NCBI GenBank assembly: GCA_020137815.1
Contig: CM035353.1
Location: 1,699,459 to 1,763,458, forward strand
Direction of reading: 5' to 3'
Source: Hormiphora californensis
Lineage: Eukaryota > Ctenophora > Tentaculata > Cydippida > Pleurobrachiidae
DNA length: 64,000 bases
Shown: positions 40,161 through 52,002 of the stretch, one piece after another
Layout: the number at the start of each line of letters is the position of its first letter
Numbering within the stretch: position 1 is the stretch's first letter
The notes under the pieces: generated by a model
What the model was told of the DNA's origin: nothing
The model's input: the letters and a program-made list of their open reading frames with translations, nothing else
Databases searched by the model: none
Position numbers and translations under genes: made by a program

Positions 40161-40676
40161 TTTCTCTCCCTGTAAATTCGATGGGTCTTTCCACACCCCT
40201 TTCAATTTTTGGTAAGCGTGTGAAGCGTGCTAAACGAAGAGTGTGGGGTGTCTTCGGTACCAAATTTTTTATTTGGGATAGCACTGTGAACATATCATGT
40301 ACACTACTTTTTACCTTCCGATTGTATATATGACTCAGCTTATGTTCATTTCCTGTCAGAGCATTGGCCTGACAGGAGCGCGCAAGAACTGTGGTCAGAG
40401 CATTGGCCTGACAGTTCGTTTCACCTTTTTGTCAGGGGAGGGGGGGTGGGCATGGCCATCGTTGACTGGTAAACCAGTCATTGCATGGTAGCACGGTCTC
40501 ACTTAGCTTAGATGAGTGTGCTCCGTGAATCGAGTAACCCATAAGTTCTCACGAGGGATTCAATATTAACATTAAAAACGCCAAACTTTCTGAATGTATA
40601 ATCACTATATAAAAGATTAATATTTCATGTACCAAATCATTACATTATTTTATTGAATCACTTTTTGTCTCAGTAA

Positions 40677-40985
40677 TTATGGAAGGGTCCCCTTCCCACA
40701 TCGTAAGAGGAAGTTGGTAAACCCCTCATCTCCTCCCCCAAGATGTGCCCTCATGTTGATAGTGAGGCTGAGGGGTACAGTATTAGCCCAGAGAATAGAC
40801 CGCTTCAAACATGCGTGGACTATTTGCCCTCTGCTTCCTCTTCGCACAACTGGGAGTGCCTGTTTCCAGTCTCCAGCAAGGACCACGGTGAGCCTTCCAA
40901 AAGGTTTTTCACTATCTCGGATCGAGACTTCAAAGACCGGTCCAATACCTCATACAGATGACGATGAGGAATGTTGCTTCAGTCG
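40677..40985 (-). pseudogene. Helitron PIF1-type helicase fragment
   Basis: Minus strand reads LTVVLAGDWKQALPVVRRGS, IVHACLKRSILW, LTINMRAH and FTNFLLRCGKGTLP. These match the GDxRQxLPV...xxSxLW...LxxNMR...LLxxGxG block of PIF1-like helicases in Helitrons. Upstream text (LDRSLKS, then DSEKPFGRL) is in a different frame, so it is frameshifted. No Rep domain or Helitron hairpin end found. Confidence 0.75.
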
Positions 40986-41223
40986 GTTCGGTGAAGCTGG
41001 TTGTGTTCCCCTGTCTTTTGTTGTGCTCTCTGGTAGAACTGGTGACAATGTCGTCCAGGGGTTATGACACCAGATGTCTTATTTATGATGGAGTGAACAT
41101 TTAGTGTCGTCCAGGGGTTTTTGGGTTATTTCCTGCTACTGTTTTGGTCATGCAGGACCACGAATTCACCTCCAATTATAGAACTGCAGTTCATCGCGAC
41201 GGCCGACACTGCAGTTATAACTA

Positions 41224-42091
41224 CAGTCGGACCCCGATTTAACGGCACCCTCGGGGGAAAGGGTTTTGTCCGTTAAATCGGGGTGTCCGTTAAATCGGGG
41301 TAGAGCATATTTGGCCCATAAAACCCTATTTTTGTCCAAAATACTATATTAAAACACCTCTAAGTAAATGCAATGTCCATGTATTGATTACATGATCATT
41401 TCTGATTAGAAAAAGAAAATAATTTTTAAAAAAATTAAAAAAATTTATAAAGATTTTCTAAGGTACATGTACTATATCAACCACGTCCGAATCGTGTTTC
41501 GAATCAGTGCATCTTATCGCATGTCTTGCTGCTAATTAGACGGTTCGAGACGAACCGATACGTGATACCATTACCATGCCGAATCGGGGCACTTTAAGTG
41601 GGGTGAGGAAGAATTCGAATTTCAAAATATCTTTTTCTCTGAAAATTCATGGGGAGCACCGATCAAAGCATTGACAATCATTCTGTAAAATTTTGCAAAA
41701 AAAAGTTATGAAAATTTTTCAAAGATATATCAACCACGTCCAAATCGTGTTTCGAATCAGTGCATATTATCGCACGTCCTGTCGCTAATTAGACGGTTCG
41801 AAACGAACCGATACGTGATCCCCATGGGGCCAGTTTAACGAGCGTCAAAATTGCGATTCGATGGGCCTCATGGGGATCACATATCTGTTCGTTTCGAACC
41901 GTCTAATTACCGGCAAGACATGCAATAAGATGCACCGATTCGAAACACGATTCGGAAGTGGTTGAAACATCTTTGAAAAATTTTTTCAAAATTTTCAAAA
42001 AAAAATTTTCAAAAATGTTTTGGGGGAAATTTATCCTGCCGTTAAATCGGGGTGCCGCTAAATCGGGGGCCGTTAAATCGGGGTCCGACTG
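41224..42091. mobile_element. pogo/mariner-like MITE, family B, 868 bp copy
   Basis: CAGTCGGACCCCGATTTAAC start and GGGGTCCGACTG end, flanked by TA. The inside has long internal inverted repeats around TCGAAACGAACCG/CGGTTCGTTTCGA. It interrupts the reverse-transcriptase fragment immediately to the right. No transposase ORF. Confidence 0.85.
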
Positions 42092-42099
42092 TATAATAG

Positions 42100-43490
42100 T
42101 TATAGAGACTTCAATGAAGAGGTAGTTGCGGATGAAAGAAAGTATCTTGCCATCAACATTGAATCTGTTTTTCAGTTTGTCTAGAATCAAGTCGTGGTTG
42201 CAGCTATCGAAAGCATTACTAAAATCGAAATAAATGATATCAGAGGCTCGTTTGTTATTGTCAGACTGCACAAGGTCATTGTAGAATGAGACAAGCTGGG
42301 TGAGGCAGGATCTGCCAGGTGGAAAACCATGTTGTCTATCATCTATTTTGTCAATGCAGTAGTCTAGTAAAGTCTGGGTGACAAGTCTCTCATAAATCTT
42401 GCTTGCAATACAAGTCAAAGAAATAGGACGGTAGTTCCTAGCATCCCTCTTATCCCCGGACTTGTGAACAGGGACTACATTGGCCGACTTCCAGACTGAT
42501 GTTTGATCGGGGGGTACGTCACCTTTTTTTTTGCCCACTGCCCACATTATTCTTAAGTTTTGAATTTGCCCACATGGGCAAAAGTGGGCAAAAGTGGGCA
42601 AAAGTAGGCAAAAGTAGGCAAAAAATTTAAATCCATAAAAAATATATGCTATCAACCAGGTAATCGTCTGTGACAAAGGGTTTTCACCACCAATGCCCTC
42701 CTAGAGGTCCCCCCTATCGATTCCAACCGATAATTTATTTGCTCAGGGTTGATAAGGCTCCATATCCAACTGGGAAAATGGGCAAAATATGTTGGCAAAA
42801 TTAGGAAAATTGGTCATTTTAGGCACGTTTCTCACATGGTTTGAGTGGAAAATTTTTCTGGTTTTTCTGGGACCCCATTGGAGTACAATGCAAGTGGAAA
42901 ACCTTTGTTATGTATCAGTTCCCTAAATAGCCCCAAAATGACGAAAAATCACTGGCCTTTGCCTAATTTTGCCAAATTTTTTTGCCCACTTTTGTCCAGT
43001 CGGACATAGAGCCTTATCAACCCTAAGTCATAAGTAAGTACATTAATTATCGGTTGGAATCGATAGAGGGGACCTCTTGGAAGACATTGGAGGTGAAAAA
43101 CATTTGTCACAGAGGGTTTTCTGGTTAAGTTTTGATGCTTATAATATTTTTGCCCACTTTTTGCCCACTTTGCCCACATTATACCTGTTTTTTGAGATTT
43201 TGGTTTGCCCATGTGGGCAAATGTGGGCAAAAGTGGGCAAAATAAAAGGTGACGACCCCCCCGTTTGATCTTATCGTCTAGTTCAGCAACCCTACTCTCT
43301 AATACAGCAACTCTATCAAGGCTGGCACGGTGGGTTACCAAGATAGCAAAGAGGATATCATTAAGATCGGCATTACCTATCTTCTCTTTCAGCTGTTGCT
43401 TTGAGGTAATTTCAACTTCTCCAGGAAACAAATCAAGAATAGGATTGGACTGGGGAATTTTGCTTTCTACAAATGTTATCCCTATCACTG
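42100..43490 (-). pseudogene. Decayed non-LTR reverse transcriptase interrupted by a MITE
   Basis: Between 42508 and 42100 the minus strand reads SANVVPVHKSGDKRDARNYR, PISLTCIASKIYERL, RQHGFPPGRSCLTQL and IIYFDFSNAFDSCNHDLILD (RT boxes through A), then is cut by the 868 bp MITE. On the other side, 43490-43270 gives a coiled-coil-like segment (LESRVAELDDKIK). The MITE at 42509-43262 sits between them. It differs clearly from the intact LINE at 26.6-29.7 kb. Confidence 0.8.
42509..43262. mobile_element. Foldback MITE with 8 bp target duplication
   Basis: Inverted ends GGGGGGT(A)CGTCACCTTTT, a GCCCACTTTTGCCCAC-rich interior with two palindromic halves, and an exact 8 bp duplication GTTTGATC at 42501-42508 and 43263-43270. 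An 8 bp duplication fits hAT-like elements. Confidence 0.88.
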
Positions 43491-43934
43491 ATCAGCATCA
43501 CCCAACTGTTTATAAATTAAAGCATATAATGTACTTACTACATAATGTACTTCCATTCGATGCTGGAGCCCAAGTAGTGTTCCATGGTGTTTGAATAATG
43601 TCGAATGCTTTCTTCAGGTCAATAAAGAGGTAAAACTCGTCATTTCTTAGACAGTTTAAAGAGATTTTTTCGATGAACCTCTATTATTTTTTTGCTTTGG
43701 ATCCCTAAGGCTATATATATATATATAAGGCTAAGGATATAAGGTGTACCTGAGCTGTGTAGAGTTCTGCACACATTGGCAGCAGAGCCATCTCGTAGCT
43801 TTCAAAGTCTTTGTGTTCTAGTTGTAGAAAATCTCTGTGATATAGGACTCCTCCTTCCAAGCGAGCAGTCTTTACAAATGGGTAAAACTGGTCATTTCTT
43901 AGACAGTTTAAAGAGATTTTCTCGACACACCTCC

Positions 43935-44360
43935 AGTAGTTTTGTGGTTGGGATCCCTAAGGTGTACTTCTTGTTATGTGTACCTGCGATAGTTGGGGGG
44001 GGGGGGGTCCCCTCCTGTGTAGGCTGCAGCCTCGCTTGGGACTGGTAGGCACTAGGCAGTCCATTGTCCATATCATTACAATGAGGGGCCACGCGTAAAA
44101 CCTCCTGGTATCCAGGGCCCGCCAGGTAACCTCCTCCAGCTCGGGTATGGCTTCTAGACAGTCGCACCAGAGAGGAGGTACTTCATCAACCGGCTCTGCT
44201 GCCATCTCCGGGATCTGCGGGTAGGGTTCTGGAATAGGGACCAGTGGGGGCGGTGCCGTCCTGGGTACCACGTTCACCGACAGAGGCTCCAAAATTCCAG
44301 CATCCGCAACTAGTTGTCTCACCCGGTCGTCCAGGTCTGGTAGGCACTAGGCAGTCCATT
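43935..44360 (-). pseudogene. Proline-rich exon-like ORF with flanking duplication
   Basis: Minus strand from about 44350 to 44090 reads VRQLVADAGILEPLSVNVVP and continues proline-rich to EVTWRALDTRRFYAWPLIVM. A ~36 bp direct repeat (GGTAGGCACTAGGCAGTCCA, continuing) lies at 44041-44077 and 44336-44372. Possible exon of an unrecognised protein. Confidence 0.3.
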
Positions 44361-45026
44361 GTCCATATCATTTATTTATTTCTGTTATGACGTTATGAGT
44401 ATGTGCTCCATCTTACTTGCCTTATGTCTGTCCCTTTGAATATGTACTCAAATTCACATAGGTGTAAATAAACTCTTCCTAATAACGGACTCTAAATGAG
44501 CTACTAGCGAGAGGTGAATCCCATTACCTCTTGGGCTGAGGATCGGGGGGCCACCAGTTTTCCAGTACTTAGTGGCAGACCAGTGCGTATCAAGGAAGCG
44601 AAGGTTAGGAAGGGAGCGTGAAAAGTCGAAAACTAAATTATTTATACACTCAAATTCACATAGGCATGTGTCAGCTGGTAATGGAGCCTCCCGATTACCT
44701 GTACCCAATTTCCAAAAGCCACCTCCTTTCTCCCGAAACCCTTATATACGGAGTCCGTCAGGTTTAGAACTTGCTTAGTACTAGTAGTCAATTGGGCCTG
44801 GGGCCGCTTGATTTTGGGGATCACATTCCTCTATAAGTTATAATATAAGTGATATATATATATAATATTCTTACATTCGATAATCCACAAGCAGAACCTC
44901 TCATCTGATTCACCCAAGTTGTTGGTAGGTTGTTGGTAGGTTGTTGATAGTTGTTGATTGTTGGTAATAAACGAAGTCTAGAGATTGAAGTGAAATGACA
45001 TACTTGACCTTCACCCGTTGCCCCCG

Positions 45027-45297
45027 TTACTCGATACATGCTGGGTACACCTTGGTGGCTTGGTGCATCTTGGGCTCACCCACATGCATCGTTACATGAT
45101 GTGATTGCCATAGTATAAGCACTCGGTAACCCTTCCTGTTCAGATGAACCCCGTCTCTGCTGAATAGCCGATAGTTGTAAGACTTGAAGACTGTCGAAAT
45201 CTTTTCTGTAATCCACAAACAGTGCCTGGCCAGGATCACGTGTTCCAGTTGGCGAAGTGTTCAAGGTTAGAATTGGAAGAGGGAGGTGGGTTGGCAA
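45027..45297 (-). pseudogene. RT box A piece fused to a DGVHLN motif
   Basis: Minus strand first reads GQALFVDYRKDFDS (RT box A), then in another frame YRLFSRDGVHLNRKGYRVL. The latter resembles the Asp-Gly-Val-His-Leu-Asn block of SGNH-esterase-like segments carried by some LINEs. Two retroelement pieces abut here. Confidence 0.5.
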
Positions 45298-45649
45298 AGG
45301 TGCGTTGGAATGGGCAGCTGTAAGTTGTTGTTATGTGCTCCATCCATCTTTATACTTTGCATATGGTGTCTGGGCCACATTTAACATCGAATGCTTTCCT
45401 AAAACCTATAAAAGTGCCAGAATGCCACGTAAGCTAAGTTTAATTCGATTACAAATAACCCATTGTACCTCTGATGCACTCCTACCGGAGATAAAAATAC
45501 TTTTGTTATCTGCAAACTACTAATTTTAGTATCATTGGAGTATAGAACTATTATATCAATATTATATTATATCCATGAGGTGTTATAAGCGTTCTGATTA
45601 CAACGATGTCCTTGTATCCATTCCCAGAACCGTGAGGGATTTCATTTTA

Positions 45650-46735
45650 TTACACTCCACATACTCCTGCTTCAATTGTTTGCTGGTAACGATTGCAGAA
45701 ATTTCCACTTTGGCCAATCTCCTCGTCCCTGGGTCCGACGGGCACTACCGTAGCAGCTTGTGGAGGAGATCTGTAACGGATCTCCTCCACAAGCTGCTGC
45801 AAAAAGTGCTGCTGCAGGCGGAGAAGATGCATCTGCCTATCGCCTTGCAGCACTATTAGGCAAATAAAGAGTACAATTGCGACAACCACAACTGCTATTA
45901 TGGTTGCCCGACTCTTCTCCCATAGTTTGCCCAACTAATTTTCCACCTTTTCCCACAGCTCAGCTCTTCAACCGTTTCCTTTCGTACCTCGTTCGGGCAC
46001 TTCTTCGCCTGTAATTGAAAGACATCATATATATTGAGCTATTCTCAAAACAAAATCTAACATATATTCAGTTATCAAAATGGTCACTAAGTTTCAGGAT
46101 ATCAAGTCAATTATTCCATCTCGATTTTAATTATTCGGGAACAAGTTACTTACATTTTACAACTGTATCCGGATTCAGGGACCGGTAGCCGGTACACCCG
46201 TTGCAGCTGTGTCGTGATGCTCTAACACACCTGGGGCCATATGCCACACCATGTATCGTTAGGGAGGAGGTGCAGTGATGACCTTCCCTGGGTCGTCACA
46301 TGTACACGGGTCTAAAAAAAGAGTTTTTAGCTGTTAGTTTTGGTTGAATACAAAACGTCACATGTCAACCTCATCTATGTAAAGTAATGAACCGGCACCC
46401 TCCCAATCTCACCAGCTGCTATGGCCCCAAGGTGCTTCGATATTACAGTGCATTCCTCTCTGAAGTTGTCCCCGACGTCCAGGGGTACGTGCCACAAACT
46501 CCATTACTCGTCTGAGAAAGAAGAAGTGTCAGGGTTAGGTAGAGGTCAAGTAATAACTCAGTGGGACTACGGACACAAACCCTCACGCTCAAACTTACGG
46601 GCATGTCCCGTTTTTTGAGGGTGCTGTCACCGTCCACTTTGAGTCCCGGTGTGGTTTCGAGGTACAGAAACCTAATGGGAGGACTTTGTTGACAAAGTCT
46701 AGAGAGGTGACGGCCAAGCTCTATGGTTTTTCAAG
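45650..46735 (-). pseudogene. Cysteine-rich membrane protein gene, copy 1 (decayed)
   Basis: Minus-strand exon pieces: 46735-46607 (RFLYLETTPGLKVDGDSTLK, then KRDMP before a GTAAGT donor), about 46515-46408 (GVCG..., then DNFREECTVISKHLGAIAA before GTGAGA), about 46313-46180 (PCTCDDPGKVIT...), and 45934-45650, a transmembrane segment ATIIAVVVVAIVLFICLIVL with a charged tail. Frameshifts and an in-frame TAG before the membrane segment mark decay. Domain order suggests a type I membrane protein with a small Cys-rich ectodomain; family unknown. Confidence 0.45.
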
Positions 46736-47017
46736 GATGTCGGAAGCTAATTTCGCCTAATCTAGGTATATTACAAAACTTATATAATTTGAGGGATACA
46801 CTACATATTCTATAGTTGTTTTCGAGGTACCCTCCTTTATTATAATCCCTTTTGTAGTATTTTTTATTGTGAAAAACTTAAAACTGGAAATTGGGGTGGG
46901 GGGGGGGGGGGGCTCAGATTATCATTTTAGTAGATTCGATTAGAATTTTTTAAATTATTTAGTGCTAATTTTTCGATAGCACTACAGCTGACTGCTACAG
47001 CTCTATAGTTATTTGGG

Positions 47018-47250
47018 TCGCCTGCATTCCATATACTGCTCTTAGGATGAAGCCAACCATTCGCTCCCCCATGTCGAATATTATATAGCCTGTTATTTAT
47101 ATATAGACAAGGAGGTTTTATCCCAGACACATCGTTATACCAGTGTCATGCCTCTTGATCCACTGCTTCATGGTGTCCACCGTGGCCTGTTTTCCAGGAA
47201 TCCTGGTCTCCTCCAAGATATCATCATAATTAGGTAAAGACACTTAGATC
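47018..47250 (-). pseudogene. Degenerate copy of the 50346-50552 exon
   Basis: About 90% similar to 50340-50560 by eye (CTGCTCTTAGGATGAAGCCAACC, TATAGACAAGGAGGTTTTRTCC, TCCACCGTGGCCTG), but with deletions that shift frame around ACACATCGTTATACCAG. Confidence 0.6.
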
Positions 47251-47302
47251 AAAGGCAGCACTAAAAGGTTTAATAGAACAACAAATAGTGGTGAAGTCAG
47301 TA

Positions 47303-48058
47303 ACGGGTGATAACTAAAAGATGTCACAAATTTAAAACAGCTGTAGAATTTTTCCCTTATGAGATACAGCTTCGGGCCAGTTATAGAACGATTTTTCAGA
47401 CAATTTTGAATCGGGATAATATACCGGCAAAACCTAAAAAGTTCATTTTTATTGCGATATCTGATCATTTCATCTTGTCGCACCAAAGCATGTAGTACGG
47501 AGATTTGAAATTTCTATGTGATCAGAAATGACTTTTCCAATGAGATAAAATTCTAAAAATTGGAGCTTTGGTTGTTCATGCCATAGCCAACATAACTGCC
47601 AAGTTTGAACATTTTAGCTCATTAAGAAATTGGTTTTCACGGTCATTAATGTTTCAAGAGATCGTCGAAATGGCGATTTCTCAAATTACCTGTAAACTAC
47701 GCTTTGTTACAGAAGATTCTGATCAGGAAATTGAGACTTATGAAGTTTGAAACAAAGTTAATTTCGTTCAAAATTGTCTGATAAATCATTCTGTCACTGT
47801 CTCGAAGCTGAATCTTGAAAAGAACAGGTGCTAGAGGTGCTAGAAAAGTGTGTAAATTTCACGTACTAAATGCTTTGGTGGGGCAAAAGGAAATGATGTG
47901 ATATCGCAATGAAAACGAACTTTTTAGTCTTTGCCGGTATATTATTCCGATTCAAAATTGTCTGAAAAATCGTTTTATAACTGGCCCGAAGCTGTATCTC
48001 AAAAGGGAAAAATTCTACAGCTGTTTTAAATTTGTGACATCTTTTAGTTATCACCCGT
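47303..48058. mobile_element. Tc1/mariner-type foldback MITE with proven TA insertion
   Basis: Ends ACGGGTGATAACTAAAAGAT and its complement, arms of about 200 bp, centre about 350 bp, flanked by TA (47301-47302 and 48059-48060). The paralogous segment at 50605-50635 reads GAAGTCAGTATTGTCAATAA with no element and a single TA: an empty site. Confidence 0.92.
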
Positions 48059-48364
48059 TATTGTCAATAATATCTTTGTTAGATCTGCAGTAAGATAGGT
48101 TACGTCAAGTGATTTGACATACATTTATAAATTAACATATACTTTTATTTATTATTAACATGTACTTTTATTCGATGCCGTAGATAATGGTTTCACCTTT
48201 AGTCTCATCTTTAAACTTGCCTAACACCGCCTAATTATTATCCAATCGAGATAAAGAAACAAAAAAACATTGGTAATATAAATTACATACAATACATCTA
48301 TTCAGATGTTTAATAACACTCATAAATAGTTAGTAATCTAGTCTTCAAAGACCAGGGAAAGGCC

Positions 48365-49260
48365 ACTTTGGCCAATCTCCTCGTCCCTGGGTCCGACGGG
48401 CACTACAGATCTCCTCCACAAGCTGCTGCAAAGAGTGCTGCAGGCTACTGGCTGCATCTGCCTATAGCCTTGCAGCACTCTTAGCCCTTAGGCAAATAAA
48501 CAGTACAATTGCGACAACCACAACTGCTAGTATGGTTACCCGACTCTTCTCCCATAGTTTGCCCTACTAATTTTCCACCTTTTCCCGCACCTCCTCTTCA
48601 ACCGTTTCCTTTCATACCTCGTTCGGGCCCTCCACTTCTTCGCCTGTAATTGAAAATGAATCATCATATATATTGAGCTATTCTCAAAACAAAATCTAAC
48701 ATATTCAGTTATCAAATTGGTCACTAAGTTTCAGGATATCAAGTCAATTATTCCACCTCGATTTTAATTGTTTTATTACAACTGTATTAATTGTTTTATT
48801 ACAACTGTATCCGGATTCAGGGACCGGTAGTCGGTACACCCGTTGCAGCTGTGTTGTCTTGCTCTAACACACCTGGGGCCATATGCCACACCATGTATCG
48901 TTAGGGAGGAGGTGGTGATGACCTTCCCTGGGTCGTCACATGTACACGGGTCTAAAAAAGAGTTTTTAGCTGTTAGTTTTAGTAGAATACAAAATAAAAC
49001 GTCACATGTCAACTTCATTTATATAAAGTAATGAACCGGCACCCTCCCAATCTCACCAGCTGCTATGGCCCCAAGGTGCTTCGATCTATTACAGTGCATT
49101 CCTCTCTGAAGTTGTCCCCGACGTCCAGGGGTATTCCACAAACTCCATTTCTCGTCTGAGAAAGAAGAGGTGTCAGGGTTAGGTCTCTCAATGGATCCAT
49201 ATTCCTCACGGCATTAAGCAGGTTTATTTCCTGCCAGTAGTCGTGTGTACTGTGTATCAT
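48365..49260 (-). pseudogene. Cysteine-rich membrane protein gene, copy 2 (decayed)
   Basis: Direct duplicate of 45700-46545, offset about 2.64 kb. Exon pieces: 49160-49053 (NGVCGIPLDVGDNFREECTV), 48951-48785 (DPCTCDDPGKVITTSSLTIH and GPRCVRARQHSCNGCTDYRS), 48640-48545, then the membrane segment (TILAVVVVAIVLFICL) behind two in-frame stops. The Cys-rich exon is open here while copy 1 is frameshifted. Reading both copies gives phase 1 at the GTGAGA donor and TTAG acceptor. Confidence 0.5.
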
Positions 49261-50345
49261 TCATTATTTCAATTCAGGGTTTCCATAGAGGATTTTATAA
49301 GTTTTAAAACTAGTACATATATAATATTCTTTTCGATGCCGTGCCGTAGCCAAAGCAGTGCTCCATGTTATTTGAAAAATGTCGAATGCTTTAGAGTAGT
49401 CAACGAAGACTCATTGTCTTTTCTTAGTGATCAGTTTATGGAGATATTCTAAATGGCCCAGCAGGTCTAGTTGGCATCCATCCGTTATTTCCTGGATGTA
49501 TAGGTACCCATTCAGTGACAGCAGGAAACTGTCAAGTTTTCCATACAGGGCAACAAATACAATTAATAAAAATGTTAAAATTGGAAAACCATATTTCTCA
49601 GGGTGTATACCTCTGATTGATTTGCTGCTTGTTCCACTTCCTCATAGAGCCAGAAACCATATATGCTGTTCTTTAGTCGGATAGGGTCCAAAATGCTTGT
49701 AAAGTTGTATTGTACTTCTCACGACTCACACTACGCATTGAAGAAAAGGTATTTGAAACTGATGGACAGATAATTTCAAGCAATTATTCACAACTCACCA
49801 ATTACCGGGTTCTACATTTCAGATTATATGTAAGTTATGAATATAGTTTATAAATGAGCATTTAATATTCTTTCATTCAATACCGGAGCCCAAGCAGTGC
49901 TCCATGCATGGTAAAGAATGTCAAAAGCCTTTGAGAAATCGAAGTAAATGATAATTTCGCATTGACTGAACAATTAATCTTTTGGTGTTTCGCAATGTCG
50001 AATAAGTTTTGTATTCATTGGGATCGGTACTCAGTATCAAACGCTGTACTCATATCAAGAAAATAATAATATGCATATAGGATAGGGGGCTCCGAATACC
50101 GGTCTGAGAATCAAATCTAAATACATATTAGCTATAAAATAATTGTCATGTGTATTCTTTAATTGGATACCGGAGCCCAATTATGTTGTGCTCCATGGTA
50201 TTTGAACGGTGTCGAATGCCTTTTTCAGGTCTATGAAAAAGCTGATATTTTAATGTTCCACGCTATGAATATTTTGGTGATAACCAAAACACTTCCTTCC
50301 ACTTCTTTGCAAGCGACGGCACGTCAAGGGTTCCATATACTGCTC

Positions 50346-50552
50346 TTATAGGATGAAGCCAACCATTTGCTCCTCATGTCGAATATTATATAGCCTGTTA
50401 TTTATATATAGACAAGGAGGTTTTGTCCCAGACACAATTATCGTTATGCCAGTGTCATGCCTCTTGATCCACTGTTTCATGGTGTCCACCGTGGCCTGTT
50501 TTCCAGGAATCCTGGTCTCCTCCAAAATAATATCATAATTAGGTAAAGACAC
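50346..50552 (-). CDS. Exon-like ORF, unrecognised
   Basis: Minus strand reads LPNYDIILEETRIPGKQATV, then DTMKQWIKRHDTGITIIVSG and CLYINNRLYNIRH. Coding-like and open, with a degenerate duplicate at 47.0-47.25 kb. The mix of charged residues and the KQW motif do not point me to a family. Possibly one exon of the duplicated gene cluster. Confidence 0.35.
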   Translation of the reverse strand: MSLPNYDIILEETRIPGKQATVDTMKQWIKRHDTGITIIVSGTKPPCLYINNRLYNIRHEEQMVGFIL

Positions 50553-51563
50553 TTAGATCAAAGGCAGCACTATAAGGTTTAATAGAACAACAACTAGTGG
50601 TGAAGTCAGTATTGTCAATAATATCTTTGTTAGATCTGCAGAAAGATAGGATACGTCAAGGGGTGATTTGATATAAAGATCTGATCAGGGAGAGTGACAG
50701 CCTCCTTGACAATATTGGTGATCATTGTGGTTTCGTATAGCATGTCCTGATACTCCATTCCTTCATTGTTTCCGCTCCCCTAGCACATACATTTATAAAT
50801 TAACATATGCTTTTATTCGATGCCGTAGACCAAGTGGCACTCCATGCGGTATTCGAATACTATCGAAAGCTTTCTTGAAGTCAAAATAGATATGTTACAG
50901 AAGCTATTTACTTGCAATTTACAACTGCGCTTGGTTGTAATGGAAATTGCACCCTTTTATCCAACTGAATATCTCACTTGCTACAGGATAGTTACTCATA
51001 TCAAAATGCTCCCTCATTTCCATCACCTTCTCTTAAAATTATCGCAGGTGCTATGATACAAAAACTGTCTGTATATCGGTGAAACGAAGCACCGATAAGG
51101 ACGTCTGCTGATGTGTAGCTTGATTACTGATCTTTCCTGTCAAATTGGGTGGGGTGGGGGAATTATAATTTATAATGCTCAAAACTCAAAAGTTTGCCGA
51201 TGGCACTACTAACTGCAACTGCTTTATTATATTATAGTTGTCTTCTGTTGCCCATTCTATTGCCCATTGTTCTTCTGTTGCCCATTTTGGACAATCAATA
51301 TAAGTTAAATTAGCTAAGAATTAAAACCTTAAGTATATATAGTAAAGTACTGTGAACAGTGCTTTTAGGACGTTTTTGCTCTAAATATCTTAAATATGCC
51401 ATAGTTCATCTCCACTTTCTTTTCTTTGTTACATGTCAGTTATCATGAACTGTGAAATTTAAAAATGTTAATAAATTAAAAATAATCATTGCGCTGGCAG
51501 AGGTACTCCTATCGGATCCCCCCGAAATTTGAAAAAAAATCCATTTAATGATATCATCTTATA

Positions 51564-51739
51564 CAGTCGGACCCCGATTTAGGGGCCCCCGATTTAGTGG
51601 CATCCCGATTTAGGGACAGGATTTTTTTTCCCCGATATAGGAAATTAACATTATTTGACCCCGATTTAGTGGCACCCCGATTTAGTGGACAAGAGCCTAG
51701 CCTTTCCCCCGAGGGTGTCCCTAAATCGGGGTCCGACTG
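51564..51739. mobile_element. pogo/mariner-like MITE, family B, 176 bp copy
   Basis: CAGTCGGACCCCGATTTAGG start, GGGGTCCGACTG end, TA on both sides. The repeated GATTTAGTGGCACC inside shows internal duplication of the TIR. Confidence 0.8.
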
Positions 51740-52002
51740 TACTATTATATCTTCTTGTTATAGCTACATCATCCGTGAATATCAATTTAATGTTAATTAA
51801 TCGAATCAATACTTTATATATGTGGGAAAGCAGTGTCAGCGCTGTTGCACCACGAATCAATACATTTCCAAAATACAGGATTTTCTGTTTAGCTAGAGGA
51901 TGGCTAGCTGTTATAGTATAACTTATACAGTGAAAGCTCTCCTGTTTTTTCATTTCTTTTGCTATAAAATTTACTGTTTTTCTTATAAACTTAATGTCTC
52001 TC

